Positions 17,665 to 25,816 are shown, counted from the first letter of the stretch. The stretch is 64,000 nt of DNA from DAHUYF01 sp963838385 (GCA_963838385.1 CAWIRE010000012.1:176934-240933); one strand, 5' to 3'. The notes: generated from the sequence alone by a model not told the origin. Numbers and translations: made by a program.

Positions 17665-18891
17665 TCAACCGCCGCTCGCGGGGCTGCGCACATGCTCGGG
17701 GCGAAAGCCCATGCCGATGAGCCGCGCCGGGATGCGGCGCAGCGCCGGGAACCGCCGCAGCAGCCGCAGCGGCAGCGGCAGGCCGAGCGCCCCCTGCGTC
17801 TCCAGCACCCGGCTGATGACGCGGTTCTGGATCAGCACCTGCAGCCCCTGGGTGAGCCGCGTCGGCAGGCGCCGCCGGCGCTCCAGGCGGGCGAGCGGCC
17901 CGGACGCGACCGGCCCCGCATGCGCCTTCAGCCATGGCACCAGGATGTTGGCGGCGGCGACCGCGTCCTGGATGGCGAGATTGATGCCGATGCCGCCGAT
18001 CGGCGACATGGCATGCGCGGCATCGCCGATGCAGATGAGGCCCGGCCGGTGCCAGCGCTCGAGCCGGTCGACCGCGACGGTGAGCAGCTTGACGTCGTCC
18101 CAGCCGGCGATGGCGCCGACCCGGTCGGCGAGCGCCGGGGCGCGCTGGGCCAGCTCGGCGCGGAAATGCTCGATGCCCTGCGCGCGCAGCGCGTCGTAGC
18201 CGCCTTTGGGGATGACGAAGGCGCATTGCCAGTAATCGCCGCGGTCGAGCATCACCAGGATGCGCCCGCCATCGAAGCGGCCGAGGCTTTCATGCGGGTC
18301 GCCCGGACGCTGCGGCAGCCGCAGCCACAGCACGTCGATCGGCGCGCCGAGATCGTTGCTCTCGAGCCCGGCCTCGCGCCGCATCGTCGAATGGCGCCCG
18401 TCGCAGCCGATGACGAGATCGGCACGGATCGCGACCGCGCCGGCTGTGCCGCGTGCCGCGACGCCGGCCACGCGCCCGCCCTCGAGGAGCAGCGTCAGCG
18501 CCTCGGTCTCGCGCTCCAGCCGGAAGCCGGGCAGCCGGGCGGCGTGCTCGGCGAGGAAGTCGAGGAAATGCCATTGCGGCATCAGGGCGATGAACTTGCA
18601 GCGCGTCGGCAGGTGCGAGAAATCGGCGACGATGACGCGCTCGGCGCCGATCACGCCGGCGAGCTGGCGCAGCTCGTCATGCGGGCGCGCCAGGAAGTCC
18701 TCGAGCAGCCCCAGCTCCGCCATCAGCTCCAGCGTCGAGGGGTGGATGGTGTCGCCGCGAAAGTCGCGCAGGAAATCGGCGTGCTTCTCCAACACGACGG
18801 TGTCGATGCCGCCGCGCGCCAGCAGCAGGCCCAGCATCATCCCCGCCGGCCCGCCGCCGACGATGCAGCAGCGCGTGCGCAGCTCCCGCAT
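17665..18891 (-). CDS. FAD-dependent aromatic-ring-type monooxygenase
   Basis: This 408-residue flavoprotein belongs to the PHBH-like group A monooxygenases. It has the N-terminal GGGPAGMMLGLLLARGG dinucleotide fold near residue 12, RGDTIHPSTLELMAELG, the DG motif in VIGCDGRHSTMR, and the second FAD motif GDAAHAMSPIGGIGINLAIQDA. It probably hydroxylates an aromatic or related substrate with NAD(P)H and oxygen. I chose the ATG at 18891 (MRELRTRCCIVGGG); an upstream ATG adds 12 unconserved residues. It heads the minus-strand operon divergent from the TetR gene. Confidence 0.87.
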   Translation of the reverse strand: MRELRTRCCIVGGGPAGMMLGLLLARGGIDTVVLEKHADFLRDFRGDTIHPSTLELMAELGLLEDFLARPHDELRQLAGVIGAERVIVADFSHLPTRCKFIALMPQWHFLDFLAEHAARLPGFRLERETEALTLLLEGGRVAGVAARGTAGAVAIRADLVIGCDGRHSTMRREAGLESNDLGAPIDVLWLRLPQRPGDPHESLGRFDGGRILVMLDRGDYWQCAFVIPKGGYDALRAQGIEHFRAELAQRAPALADRVGAIAGWDDVKLLTVAVDRLERWHRPGLICIGDAAHAMSPIGGIGINLAIQDAVAAANILVPWLKAHAGPVASGPLARLERRRRLPTRLTQGLQVLIQNRVISRVLETQGALGLPLPLRLLRRFPALRRIPARLIGMGFRPEHVRSPASGG

Positions 18892-18948
18892 GGCGTCCCC
18901 TCCCGTCTCGCGCCCGAGACTACACAAACGCCCGCCGCGCCGCCCGCC

Positions 18949-18985
18949 TTGACAAATTTACGCCGTAAATTTATCTTGCCAGATC
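18949..18985 (+). promoter_or_regulatory. TetR operator inside a leaderless promoter
   Basis: A near-consensus promoter, TTGACA (18949-18954) and TATCTT (18972-18977) with a 17-base spacer, lies directly before the TetR start at 18986. The expected transcription start falls on or next to the ATG, so the message is probably leaderless. The spacer is filled by a perfect palindrome, AAATTTACGCCGTAAATTT (18954-18972, 9-bp arms, one central base). This is the expected form of a TetR-family operator and would block the promoter when bound. The minus-strand operon starts 63 bases away and may share the operator. Confidence 0.75.
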
Positions 18986-19627
18986 ATGCCCCGGAACCTG
19001 TCCCCGGCCGAGGTGGAGGCGTTTCGCGCCCGGCTGTGCCGGGCGGCGGAGCGGCGCTTCGCCGCTGCCGGGGTCGAGGGCGTCAGCCTCAGGGGCCTCG
19101 CCCGCGAGCTCGGCTGTAGCCCGATGACCCCCTACCGCTATTTCCGCGACAAGGACGAGATCCTGGCGGCGGTGCGCGCGGCCGCCTTCGAGCGCTTCGC
19201 CGTGGCGCTGGAGACCGCGTCGAGCCGGACGCGTGGGCCGGCCGCGTCGCGCGCGCGCGCGGTCGGGGAGGCCTATCTCCGCTTCGCGCTCGACGAGCCC
19301 GACGCCTATCGCCTGATGTTCGACCTGTCGCAGCCCGGCGAGGAGCGCTATCCGGCCTTGAGCCACGCCGCCGCCCGCGCGCGCCGCACCATGACCGGCT
19401 ATGTCGAGGAGCTGGTGGCCGCGGGCGTGCTCGAGGGCGATCCGACGCTGCTCGGATATGTCTTCTGGGCGGCGGTGCATGGCATCGTCGTGCTGCACCT
19501 TGCCGGCAAGCTGCCGGGCTCTCCCGATTTCCGCACCATCCATCGCGCCGCCATGCGCCTGCTCACCGCCGGCGCGCGCCGCTCGGCGGCGCGGCGCAGC
19601 CCATCGGTCCAACGGAGGCGAGCATGA
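18986..19627 (+). CDS. TetR family repressor
   Basis: The 213-residue protein has the TetR helix-turn-helix at about residues 28-62 (GVSLRGLARELGCSPMTPYRYFRDKDEILAAVR) and a helical ligand domain with TLLGYVFWAAVHGIVVLHLAGKL. It probably represses its own operon by the palindrome in its promoter and may control the divergent FAD monooxygenase operon. Its stop overlaps the start of the carotenoid oxygenase gene by four bases (ATGA), so the two are translated together. The ligand is unknown. Confidence 0.92.
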   Translation: MPRNLSPAEVEAFRARLCRAAERRFAAAGVEGVSLRGLARELGCSPMTPYRYFRDKDEILAAVRAAAFERFAVALETASSRTRGPAASRARAVGEAYLRFALDEPDAYRLMFDLSQPGEERYPALSHAAARARRTMTGYVEELVAAGVLEGDPTLLGYVFWAAVHGIVVLHLAGKLPGSPDFRTIHRAAMRLLTAGARRSAARRSPSVQRRRA

Positions 19628-21039
19628 GCCAGCCTTTCCCGCCCACGCCCTATCTCAGCGGCAATTTCGCGCCGATCACGATGGAATGCGACGCCGCCGA
19701 TCTGCCGGTGCTGGGGGCGCTGCCGCCGGAGCTTTGCGGCACGCTCTACCGCAACGGCCCCGACCCGCAATTCGCGCCGCGCGACGAGCGCCACCATTGG
19801 TTCGCGGGCGACGGCATGATCCATGCCTTCACCATCGCCGAAGGCCGCGTCGCCTATCGCAACCGCTGGGTCCGGACCGAGAAATTCCGCCTGGAGCGCG
19901 CCGCCGGCCGCTCCCTCTTCGGCAGCTTCGGCAATCCGCTCACCAGCGATCCGGCGGTCGCCGGCAAGAACAGCGGCCTCGCCAACACCAACATCCTCTG
20001 GCATGGCGGCAGGCTGCTGGCGCTCGAGGAGGCGCATCTGCCGGTGGCGCTCGATTGGCGCTCGCTCGAGACGGTCGGCCCCTGCAGCTTCGAGGGCAAG
20101 CTCACGAGCCGCATGACGGCGCATCCCAAGATCGACCCGAGGACCGGCGAACTCGTCTTCTTCGCCTATTCCGCCGCCGGGCCGTTCACGGCCGCCATGC
20201 TGTACGGCACCGTCGATGCCGCCGGGCGGCTCACGCGGCTCGACCGCTTCGAGGCGCCCTTTGCCAGCATGGTGCACGACTTCATGGTGACCGAGCATCA
20301 CGTGCTGTTCCCCATCCTGCCGCTCACCGGCAGCCTGGCGCGGGCGATGAGCGGCAAGCCGCCCTACGCCTGGGAGCCGGAGAAGGGCGCGCATATCGGC
20401 ATCATGCGCCGCGACGGCAGCACCGCGCAGATGCGCTGGTTCAACGGCGAGGCCTGCTACATCTTTCATCCCATGAACGCCTGGGAGGAGGGCGAGCGCA
20501 TCATCGCCGAGGTCATGCAGTTCGAGGCCGCGCCGCTCTTTCCGCGCGCGGATGGCAGCGCTGGCGATCCCGCCCAGGCGCGGGCGCGGCTTTGCCGCTG
20601 GACCTTCGATCTCGCCGGCAACAGCGATAGCTTCAGCCGCGAGTATATCGACGACCTCACCGGCGAGTTTCCCCGCATCGACGACCGCTGCGCCGGCCTT
20701 CCCTACCGTCACGGCTGGTATGCCGCGCGGCTGGGGGCGGACAACCGCTTCTCCTTCGACACGCTCGTCCATCGTGATGACCGGACCGGCGCGCGGTCGC
20801 TCTACCGCCTGCCCGAGGGCGACGGCATCTCCGAGCCGGTCTTCGTGCCGCGCGCCGCCGATGCGGCGGAGGGCGACGGCTTCGTGCTGGCGGTGGCCTG
20901 GCGCGGCGCCGAGAAGCGCAGCGACCTGCTGGTGTTCGAGGCCGGTGCGCTCGCCGCGGGTCCGATCGCCACGGCGCAGCTCTCGCACCGCGTGCCCTTC
21001 GGCTTCCACGGCAATTGGCGCCCTGCCGCCGCGGCCTGA
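19624..21039 (+). CDS. Carotenoid oxygenase family protein
   Basis: This 471-residue non-haem iron dioxygenase cleaves a double bond in a carotenoid, apocarotenoid or stilbene-like compound. It begins YLSGNFAPI and LPPELCGTLYRNGPDPQF, and has the four likely iron-binding His residues at about 167 (TAHPKID), 218 (VHDF), 282 (FHPMN) and 462 (FGFHGNW). The seven-bladed propeller length is typical. It is coupled to the TetR gene and followed by a membrane protein and a nitronate monooxygenase. Substrate is not predictable; the bacterial lignostilbene or apocarotenoid cleavers are the closest functional guesses. Confidence 0.9.
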   Translation: MSQPFPPTPYLSGNFAPITMECDAADLPVLGALPPELCGTLYRNGPDPQFAPRDERHHWFAGDGMIHAFTIAEGRVAYRNRWVRTEKFRLERAAGRSLFGSFGNPLTSDPAVAGKNSGLANTNILWHGGRLLALEEAHLPVALDWRSLETVGPCSFEGKLTSRMTAHPKIDPRTGELVFFAYSAAGPFTAAMLYGTVDAAGRLTRLDRFEAPFASMVHDFMVTEHHVLFPILPLTGSLARAMSGKPPYAWEPEKGAHIGIMRRDGSTAQMRWFNGEACYIFHPMNAWEEGERIIAEVMQFEAAPLFPRADGSAGDPAQARARLCRWTFDLAGNSDSFSREYIDDLTGEFPRIDDRCAGLPYRHGWYAARLGADNRFSFDTLVHRDDRTGARSLYRLPEGDGISEPVFVPRAADAAEGDGFVLAVAWRGAEKRSDLLVFEAGALAAGPIATAQLSHRVPFGFHGNWRPAAAA

Positions 21040-21051
21040 TCGGAGGCGGAG

Positions 21052-21600
21052 ATGGCCATCCTGCAAGGCTTTGCGCCGTTCATCGCCTTCTTCCTGGTGA
21101 TGCGGCTGGCGACGCCCGTGGCCGGGCTCGCCGCCGCCTTTTTCGTGGCGCTGCTGGCGATGCTGCGCTCGGCGCGGCGCGGCGCGAGCCTCAAGCTGCT
21201 CGAGCTCGGCAGCCTCGCGCTCTTCGGCGTGCTCGCGCTTTATTCGCTGCTCGCCTCGCCGCGCTGGACGGTGGCGACGGTGCGGCTCGCCGTCGATGGC
21301 GGGCTGCTGGCGATCGTGCTGGCGACGCTGCTGCTCGGCCGGCCCTTCACGCTGCAATACGCGCGCGAGCAGGTGCCGGCACAGTTCTGGACCGCGCCCG
21401 CCTTCCTCGCCGCCAATCGCCGCATCACCGCCGTCTGGGCGGCGGCCTTCGCGGTGATGGCGGCGGCCGACGCGGTGGCGGCCTACCTTCCGGCCGTGCC
21501 GCTGGCGCTCGACATCGCCGCCACGGCCGCGGCGCTGGCCGGCGCCGCCTGGTTCACCCTCTGGTATCCCGCGCGGCTGCGCCGCGCCGCCCCCCGCTGA
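21052..21600 (+). CDS. Small multi-pass membrane protein
   Basis: The 182-residue product has about five hydrophobic segments (roughly residues 3-40 as two, 50-68, 80-95, 122-145 and 150-170). It has no signature I recognise. The WTAPAFLAANRRITAVWAAAFAVM segment resembles the intracellular septation-type small membrane proteins often found beside oxidative catabolic genes. It lies 12 bases after the carotenoid oxygenase and 12 before the nitronate monooxygenase gene, so it is part of the TetR operon. It could move or sequester a hydrophobic substrate, which is inference. Confidence 0.75.
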   Translation: MAILQGFAPFIAFFLVMRLATPVAGLAAAFFVALLAMLRSARRGASLKLLELGSLALFGVLALYSLLASPRWTVATVRLAVDGGLLAIVLATLLLGRPFTLQYAREQVPAQFWTAPAFLAANRRITAVWAAAFAVMAAADAVAAYLPAVPLALDIAATAAALAGAAWFTLWYPARLRRAAPR

Positions 21601-21612
21601 CAGGAGAAAACC

Positions 21613-22587
21613 ATGCCCCTTCCGCACCTCATGCACGGCAAGCTCTCGCTCCCCGCCATCGGCGCGCCGCTCTTCATCGTCTCGGGGCCCGAACTGGTGA
21701 TCGCGCAATGCAAGGCCGGCATCGTCGGGTCCTTTCCCGCGCTCAACGCCCGGCCCAAGGAGATGCTGGAGGAGTGGATCATCCGCATCAAGCGCGAGCT
21801 GGCCGAGTTCCAGCGCGCGCATCCCGACCGGCCGGTGGCGCCGTTCGCCGTCAACCAGATCGTCCATGCCTCCAACGACCGGCTCGCCCACGATGTCGAG
21901 ATCTGCGTCAAGCACGAGGTGCCGATCATGATCACCTCGCTGCGCCCGCCGGCGGAGGTGGTGCGGGCGGCGCATGCCTATGGCGGCATCGTGCTGCACG
22001 ACGTGATCAGCCTGCGCCATGCCGAGAAGGCGGCGGAGCAGGGGGTCGACGGCCTCATCCTGGTCTGCGCCGGCGCCGGCGGCCATGCCGGCATGCTCAG
22101 CCCCTTCGCGCTGCTGCCGGAGGTGCGGCGCTTCTTCCCCGGCACCATCGCGCTCTCCGGCGCGATCGCCAGCGGCAAGGCCATCCTGGCGGCGCAGGCG
22201 CTGGGCGCCGACCTCGCCTATATCGGCACCCGCTTCATCGCCTCGCGCGAAGCCAACGCGCCCGACGCCTACAAGGAGATGATCGTCGCCGCCGCCGCCA
22301 GCGACATCGTCTACACCAACCTCTTCACCGGCGTGCACGGCAATTACCTGAAGCCCAGCATCGCCGCTGCCGGGCTCGATCCCGAGAATCTGCCGCTCGC
22401 CGACAAGAGCAAGATGAATTTCGGCTCCGGCGGCTCGATGAAGACCAAGGCCTGGCGCGACATCTGGGGCTCGGGCCAGGGCGTCGGCTCGATCGCCGAT
22501 GCGCCGCCGGTGGCGGTGGTGGTGGAGCGGCTGCACGCGGAATACCGCGCCGCGCTCGCCGAGCTCGATGCCGTGCGCTTCGCCTGA
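21613..22587 (+). CDS. Nitronate monooxygenase (2-nitropropane dioxygenase type)
   Basis: This 324-residue FMN enzyme belongs to the nitronate monooxygenase family, which oxidises alkyl nitronates or related carbanion substrates. It shows the TIM-barrel motifs IGAPLFIVSGPELVIAQCKAGIVGSFPALNAR, VDGLILVCAGAGGHAGMLSPFAL (flavin phosphate site) and ALSGAIASGKAILAAQALGADLAYIGTRFIAS. The family is often misnamed; some members act on other substrates. It ends the TetR-controlled operon. Confidence 0.87.
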   Translation: MPLPHLMHGKLSLPAIGAPLFIVSGPELVIAQCKAGIVGSFPALNARPKEMLEEWIIRIKRELAEFQRAHPDRPVAPFAVNQIVHASNDRLAHDVEICVKHEVPIMITSLRPPAEVVRAAHAYGGIVLHDVISLRHAEKAAEQGVDGLILVCAGAGGHAGMLSPFALLPEVRRFFPGTIALSGAIASGKAILAAQALGADLAYIGTRFIASREANAPDAYKEMIVAAAASDIVYTNLFTGVHGNYLKPSIAAAGLDPENLPLADKSKMNFGSGGSMKTKAWRDIWGSGQGVGSIADAPPVAVVVERLHAEYRAALAELDAVRFA

Positions 22588-22635
22588 CCGCATGCGCGAG
22601 CAAGTATGACATTGAGATGACGCGACGAATTCCGC

Positions 22636-22664
22636 TTGCATCGCGGCGGTGCGCTCTTCATACT
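22636..22664 (+). promoter_or_regulatory. Promoter of a short leader transcript
   Basis: TTGCAT (22636-22641) and CATACT (22659-22664) are separated by 17 bases, a good sigma70-type arrangement. The predicted start is about 22670, immediately before an ATG at 22672. The unit ends at an intrinsic terminator about 160 bases later. No other strong promoter lies before the following small gene. Confidence 0.55.
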
Positions 22665-22671
22665 CGACACC

Positions 22672-22767
22672 ATGAGAAAGTTTCTCGGCGACGAAGTTTG
22701 TCTCAAGCGCTGGCGCATGGCGTCGGCGTGCGGCTGCGTTCGGCTCCGGGCGGAAGGACTCTCATAG
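22672..22767 (+). CDS. Putative 31-codon leader peptide
   Basis: An ATG directly at the predicted transcription start opens a 31-codon frame (starting MRKFLGDEVCLKRWR, ending RLRAEGLS) that stops at TAG 22765-22767. An intrinsic terminator follows 32 bases after the stop. The layout is that of a leaderless leader peptide and attenuator, although no run of one regulatory amino acid is present; three Cys residues and several Arg codons are the only enriched types. It may instead be part of a small RNA with chance coding potential. I do not recognise the family. Confidence 0.4.
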   Translation: MRKFLGDEVCLKRWRMASACGCVRLRAEGLS

Positions 22768-22799
22768 ACCGCCACGGAAATCTCCGGAAACCGAATGCC

Positions 22800-22832
22800 A
22801 AGCCGCCCGCGAACTCCCGAGGCGGCTTTTTT
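22800..22832 (+). terminator. Intrinsic terminator of the leader unit
   Basis: AAGCCGCC (22800-22807) pairs with GGCGGCTT (22821-22828) around a 13-base loop, followed by six T residues (22827-22832). This is a strong Rho-independent terminator, placed 40 bases before the start of the small gene at 22873, so that gene would need read-through or its own promoter. Confidence 0.8.
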
Positions 22833-22872
22833 AATCGCCGCCTCGCCGCTGCGGACCGGTCGGGAGGTGAGG

Positions 22873-23055
22873 ATGTGGAAGGAATGGTTGGCGAGAACCC
22901 TGAGCCCGCGCCGTGCGGAGGCGGCGGACGGCGCGGCTGCGTCCGAGATGAGCCCGCGCTTTGCCGCGCTGCCGGATCTCGAGGGCAACGGCATGCATCC
23001 CGGGGCGGACGAGTTCCGCGCCGCCCTCGACCGCTTCGAGACCGAGATCGACTGA
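22873..23055 (+). CDS. Small acidic protein of unknown function
   Basis: A 60-residue frame beginning MWKEWLARTLSPRRAEAADG and ending FRAALDRFETEID follows an excellent ribosome site (GGGAGGTGAGG, 22863-22871). It has an amphipathic N-terminal helix and a Glu/Asp-rich C-terminal helix, no signal peptide and no Cys. I do not recognise it. It lies 40 bases after the leader terminator and is convergent with the methyltransferase gene, with 4 bases between the stops. The ribosome site and compact placement argue that it is real. Confidence 0.55.
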   Translation: MWKEWLARTLSPRRAEAADGAAASEMSPRFAALPDLEGNGMHPGADEFRAALDRFETEID

Positions 23056-23059
23056 CGCC

Positions 23060-23659
23060 TCAGCCTTTGCGCACGCAGATGTGAAAGAGATGCCAGTGCT
23101 TGCGCTTGCCATAGGGCGTCGCCGCGTCGCTCTCCTCCTCCTCGAGGAACTCGACGGCAAAGCCCGCGAGCAGGCGCTCTACCTCGGCGCGGCTCATGAA
23201 GGTGATCGCCTTCTCGCCGCGCCAGCCGTCGCGGTCGCCGAAGAGCTGGCCTGAGAAGCGCCCGCCCGGCTTCAGCGAGCGGCCGATCTTCTGCCAGAGG
23301 GCGGCAAACCGCTCCGGCGCCACCAGCGGCAGGGCGAAGCTGGCATTGACGAGATCGGCCTCGGGCCAGGACAACTCCTCGAAGCGCTCGCAGCGCGTCT
23401 CCAGCGGCGCGCCCGGCGGCAGATCGGGGCGGGCGCCGAGCCGCGCGATGGCCGCCGGCTCGGCATCGATGGCGAGCACCCGCCAGCCGCGGGCCAGCAG
23501 CGCCACCGTGTCGCGCCCGTCGCCGCAGCCGAGATCGACCGCGACGCGGCCCGCGCCCGGCCCGAAGCGCTCCAGCGCCGCCAGCAGGGTCGGCCGCGGC
23601 GGCCGCCCGGCGGTGCGCTCGTAATATTCCGTCCAGTCGCCGTCGCGGTCGGAGGCCAT
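23060..23659 (-). CDS. Class I SAM-dependent methyltransferase
   Basis: The protein of about 199 residues has the SAM-binding motif VAVDLGCGDGRDTVALLARGWRV at about 40-62, an acidic loop IDAEPAAI, SFALPLV and LKPGGRFSGQLFGDRDGW, as in the tellurite-resistance TehB-like methyltransferase group. Substrate is unknown. I chose the ATG at 23659 (MASDRDGDWTEYYERTAGRPP), matching the typical WxxYY start; an ATG 33 bases upstream is possible. Confidence 0.85.
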   Translation of the reverse strand: MASDRDGDWTEYYERTAGRPPRPTLLAALERFGPGAGRVAVDLGCGDGRDTVALLARGWRVLAIDAEPAAIARLGARPDLPPGAPLETRCERFEELSWPEADLVNASFALPLVAPERFAALWQKIGRSLKPGGRFSGQLFGDRDGWRGEKAITFMSRAEVERLLAGFAVEFLEEEESDAATPYGKRKHWHLFHICVRKG

Positions 23660-23687
23660 GGGTCCAGGCGCAGGATAGCCCGGCTGC

Positions 23688-23713
23688 GGCAAACTCCCGC
23701 AAGGGAGTTTGCC
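23688..23713. repeat. Perfect hairpin with GCAA loop
   Basis: GGCAAACTCCC (23688-23698) and GGGAGTTTGCC (23703-23713) form an 11-bp perfect stem with a GCAA tetraloop. It lies between the divergent methyltransferase and ABC transporter genes. No T run follows in either direction, so it is more likely an extragenic palindrome than a terminator. Confidence 0.6.
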
Positions 23714-23777
23714 GGCGGAGAGGGGGCGAGAGTGCGAGCGTGTTCCCTCCGACGAATCCAGCCATTAGAGTACCGGC

Positions 23778-24809
23778 ATGTCCGGCCGGAACGGCGCCCT
23801 CGCCCTGCTGCTGCTTTGCCTGCTCGCCTGGCCCGCCGCCGCGGCGGACCGCGTCGTCACCGATGGCGCCGGCCGCAAGGTGCATGTCCCCGAGCACATC
23901 GCCCGGGTCTTCGCCGCGGGCTCGCCGGCCGCGGTGACGCTCTATGTGCTGGCGCCGGACAAGCTGCTGGGCTGGACCGAGCCGCTCCCCGCCGATGACA
24001 AGGCCTACCTGCCGCGGCGCTACGCCGAGCTGCCGGTGCTCGGCCGCCTCACCGGCCGCGCCAATACCGCCAATGTCGAGACCGTGCTGGCGGCGCGGCC
24101 TGACATCATCCTCGATCTCGGCGATGTCGATCCCACCCATGTCTCGCTGGCCGAGCGCACCCAGGAGCAGACCGGCATCCCCTATCTCATCTTCGACGGC
24201 AAGTTCGACCGCACGCCGGAGCTGTTCGAGCGGCTGGGCGCGCTGCTGGGCGAGGAGAAGCAGGGCCGCGAGATCGCCGACTATGCCCGCCGCGCGCTCG
24301 CCGATCTCGCGCGCGGCATGGCGCGCGTGCCCGAGCAGCATCGGCCGCGCATCTATTACGCGCGCGGACTCGACGGGCTCGAGACCGCGCTCGACGGCTC
24401 GATCAACACCGAGATGCTGGCCTATGTCGGCGCCGTCAACGTCGCGCGCACGCCCGAGCGGCACAACACCGCCACCGCTTCGCCCGAACAGATCATCGCC
24501 TGGGATCCCGACACGGTGATCACCATGGATCGGGGCTTCTATCGCGCGGTCTGGACCAGCCCGGTCTGGCAGGGCGTGCGCGCGGTGCGCGAGAAGCGCG
24601 TCTTCCTGCTGCCGCGCGAGCCCTTCGGCTGGTTCGATTCGCCGCCGGCGGTCAATCGCCTCATCGGCGTGCGCTACCTCGCCGCCGCGCTCTACCCCGC
24701 CATCTTCACCGACAACCTGCGCGACACCACCGCCGATTTCTACCGCCGCTTCTACCACATCGATCTCAGCGAGGCGCAGCTCGACCGGCTGCTGCGGCCG
24801 CGCCCATGA
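23778..24809 (+). CDS. Metal-chelate ABC transporter, periplasmic binding protein
   Basis: This 343-residue exported protein has a signal peptide (ALALLLLCLLAWPAAAA) and the FecB/BtuF-type fold: RVVTDGAGRKVHVPEHIARVFAAGSPAAVTLYVLAPDKLLGWTE, NVETVLAARPDIILDLGDVD, SPEQIIAWDPDTVI and AVREKRVFLLPREPFGW. It is the first gene of a three-gene importer with ATGA-type overlaps. Candidates for the cargo are a ferric siderophore, cobalamin, haem, molybdate or tungstate; the nearby cob genes do not settle this. Confidence 0.9.
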   Translation: MSGRNGALALLLLCLLAWPAAAADRVVTDGAGRKVHVPEHIARVFAAGSPAAVTLYVLAPDKLLGWTEPLPADDKAYLPRRYAELPVLGRLTGRANTANVETVLAARPDIILDLGDVDPTHVSLAERTQEQTGIPYLIFDGKFDRTPELFERLGALLGEEKQGREIADYARRALADLARGMARVPEQHRPRIYYARGLDGLETALDGSINTEMLAYVGAVNVARTPERHNTATASPEQIIAWDPDTVITMDRGFYRAVWTSPVWQGVRAVREKRVFLLPREPFGWFDSPPAVNRLIGVRYLAAALYPAIFTDNLRDTTADFYRRFYHIDLSEAQLDRLLRPRP

Positions 24810-25816
24810 GGCGGAACGCGCTTGCCCTGGGGCTGCCGCTGCTGGCGCTGCTGCTGCTCTTCCTCGGCAGCCTCGCGCTCGGCAAGTACCCGGTCTCGCC
24901 CCACGATCTCTTCGCCGTGCTCTGGGGCAAGCTCACCGGCGCGCCCAGCGGCGTGAGCCCGGCGGTGGCGACGGTGGTGTGGCAGATCCGCCTGCCGCGC
25001 ATCGCCGCCGCCGTGCTGATCGGCGCGGCGCTCGCCGCCGCCGGCTCCACATATCAGGGCCTCTTCCGCAATCCGCTGGTCTCGCCCGACATCCTCGGCG
25101 TCGCCGCCGGCGCCGGGCTGGGCGCCGTGGTCGGCATCTTCTTCTCGCTCTCGGTGGTGGTGGTGCAGGCGCTGGCCTTTCTCGGCGGGATCGGGGCGGT
25201 GCTGGCCGTCTATCTCACCGGCGCCGCGATGCGCGGGCGCGATCCGATCCTGGTGCTGGTGCTGGCGGGCGTCGCCATGGGGACGCTGCTGGGCGCGGCG
25301 ATCTCGCTGGTGAAGGTGCTGGCCGATCCCTACAACCAGCTTCCCGCCATCACTTTCTGGCTGCTCGGCAGCCTCACCGCGATCACCTTGCCGGACCTGC
25401 GCGCGGTGCTGCCGGCGGTGCTGATCGGGCTCATCCCGCTCTACCTGCTGCGCTGGCGGATGAACCTGATGACGCTGGGCGACGAGGAGGCGCGTGCGCT
25501 CGGCATCGAGACGCGGACGCTGCGCATCCTGTTCATCGCCTCGGCGACGCTGATGACCTCGGCGGCGGTGTCGGTGAGCGGCATCATCGGCTGGATCGGC
25601 CTCATCATCCCGCATGCCGCGCGGCTGATCGCGGGCCCGGAATTCTCGCGCCTGCTGCCGGCGGCGATGCTGCTGGGCGCGGGGTATCTGCTGGCGGTCG
25701 ATACGCTGGCGCGCACCATGGCCGAGATCGAGGTGCCGATCGGCATCCTCACCGCCTTCATCGGCGCGCCCTTCTTCCTCTGGCTGCTGGCGACCGCGCG
25801 GCGCGGCTGGCAATGA
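24806..25816 (+). CDS. Metal-chelate ABC transporter, FecCD-type permease
   Basis: The 336-residue permease has about ten membrane segments and the FecCD family motifs VVWQIRLPRIAAAVLIGAALAAAGSTYQGLFRNPLVSPDILGVAAGAGLGAV (about 54-105), FWLLGSL and VSVSGIIGWIGLIIPHAARLIAGP. It forms the dimeric inner membrane channel of the importer. It overlaps the binding protein gene by four bases and the ATPase gene by four. Confidence 0.95.
   Translation: MRRNALALGLPLLALLLLFLGSLALGKYPVSPHDLFAVLWGKLTGAPSGVSPAVATVVWQIRLPRIAAAVLIGAALAAAGSTYQGLFRNPLVSPDILGVAAGAGLGAVVGIFFSLSVVVVQALAFLGGIGAVLAVYLTGAAMRGRDPILVLVLAGVAMGTLLGAAISLVKVLADPYNQLPAITFWLLGSLTAITLPDLRAVLPAVLIGLIPLYLLRWRMNLMTLGDEEARALGIETRTLRILFIASATLMTSAAVSVSGIIGWIGLIIPHAARLIAGPEFSRLLPAAMLLGAGYLLAVDTLARTMAEIEVPIGILTAFIGAPFFLWLLATARRGWQ

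Noticed and set aside
19399..22641. A 1080-codon open frame on the minus strand
   Set aside because: It is antisense to the TetR, carotenoid oxygenase and nitronate monooxygenase genes, which have clear family motifs; the product is His/Arg/Gly-rich low-complexity sequence caused by high GC.
22672..22832. Glycine, guanidine or SAM riboswitch
   Set aside because: GAAGGACTCTCA recalls part of the glycine switch, but the paired conserved elements of that class are missing; the region is better read as a short ORF with a terminator.
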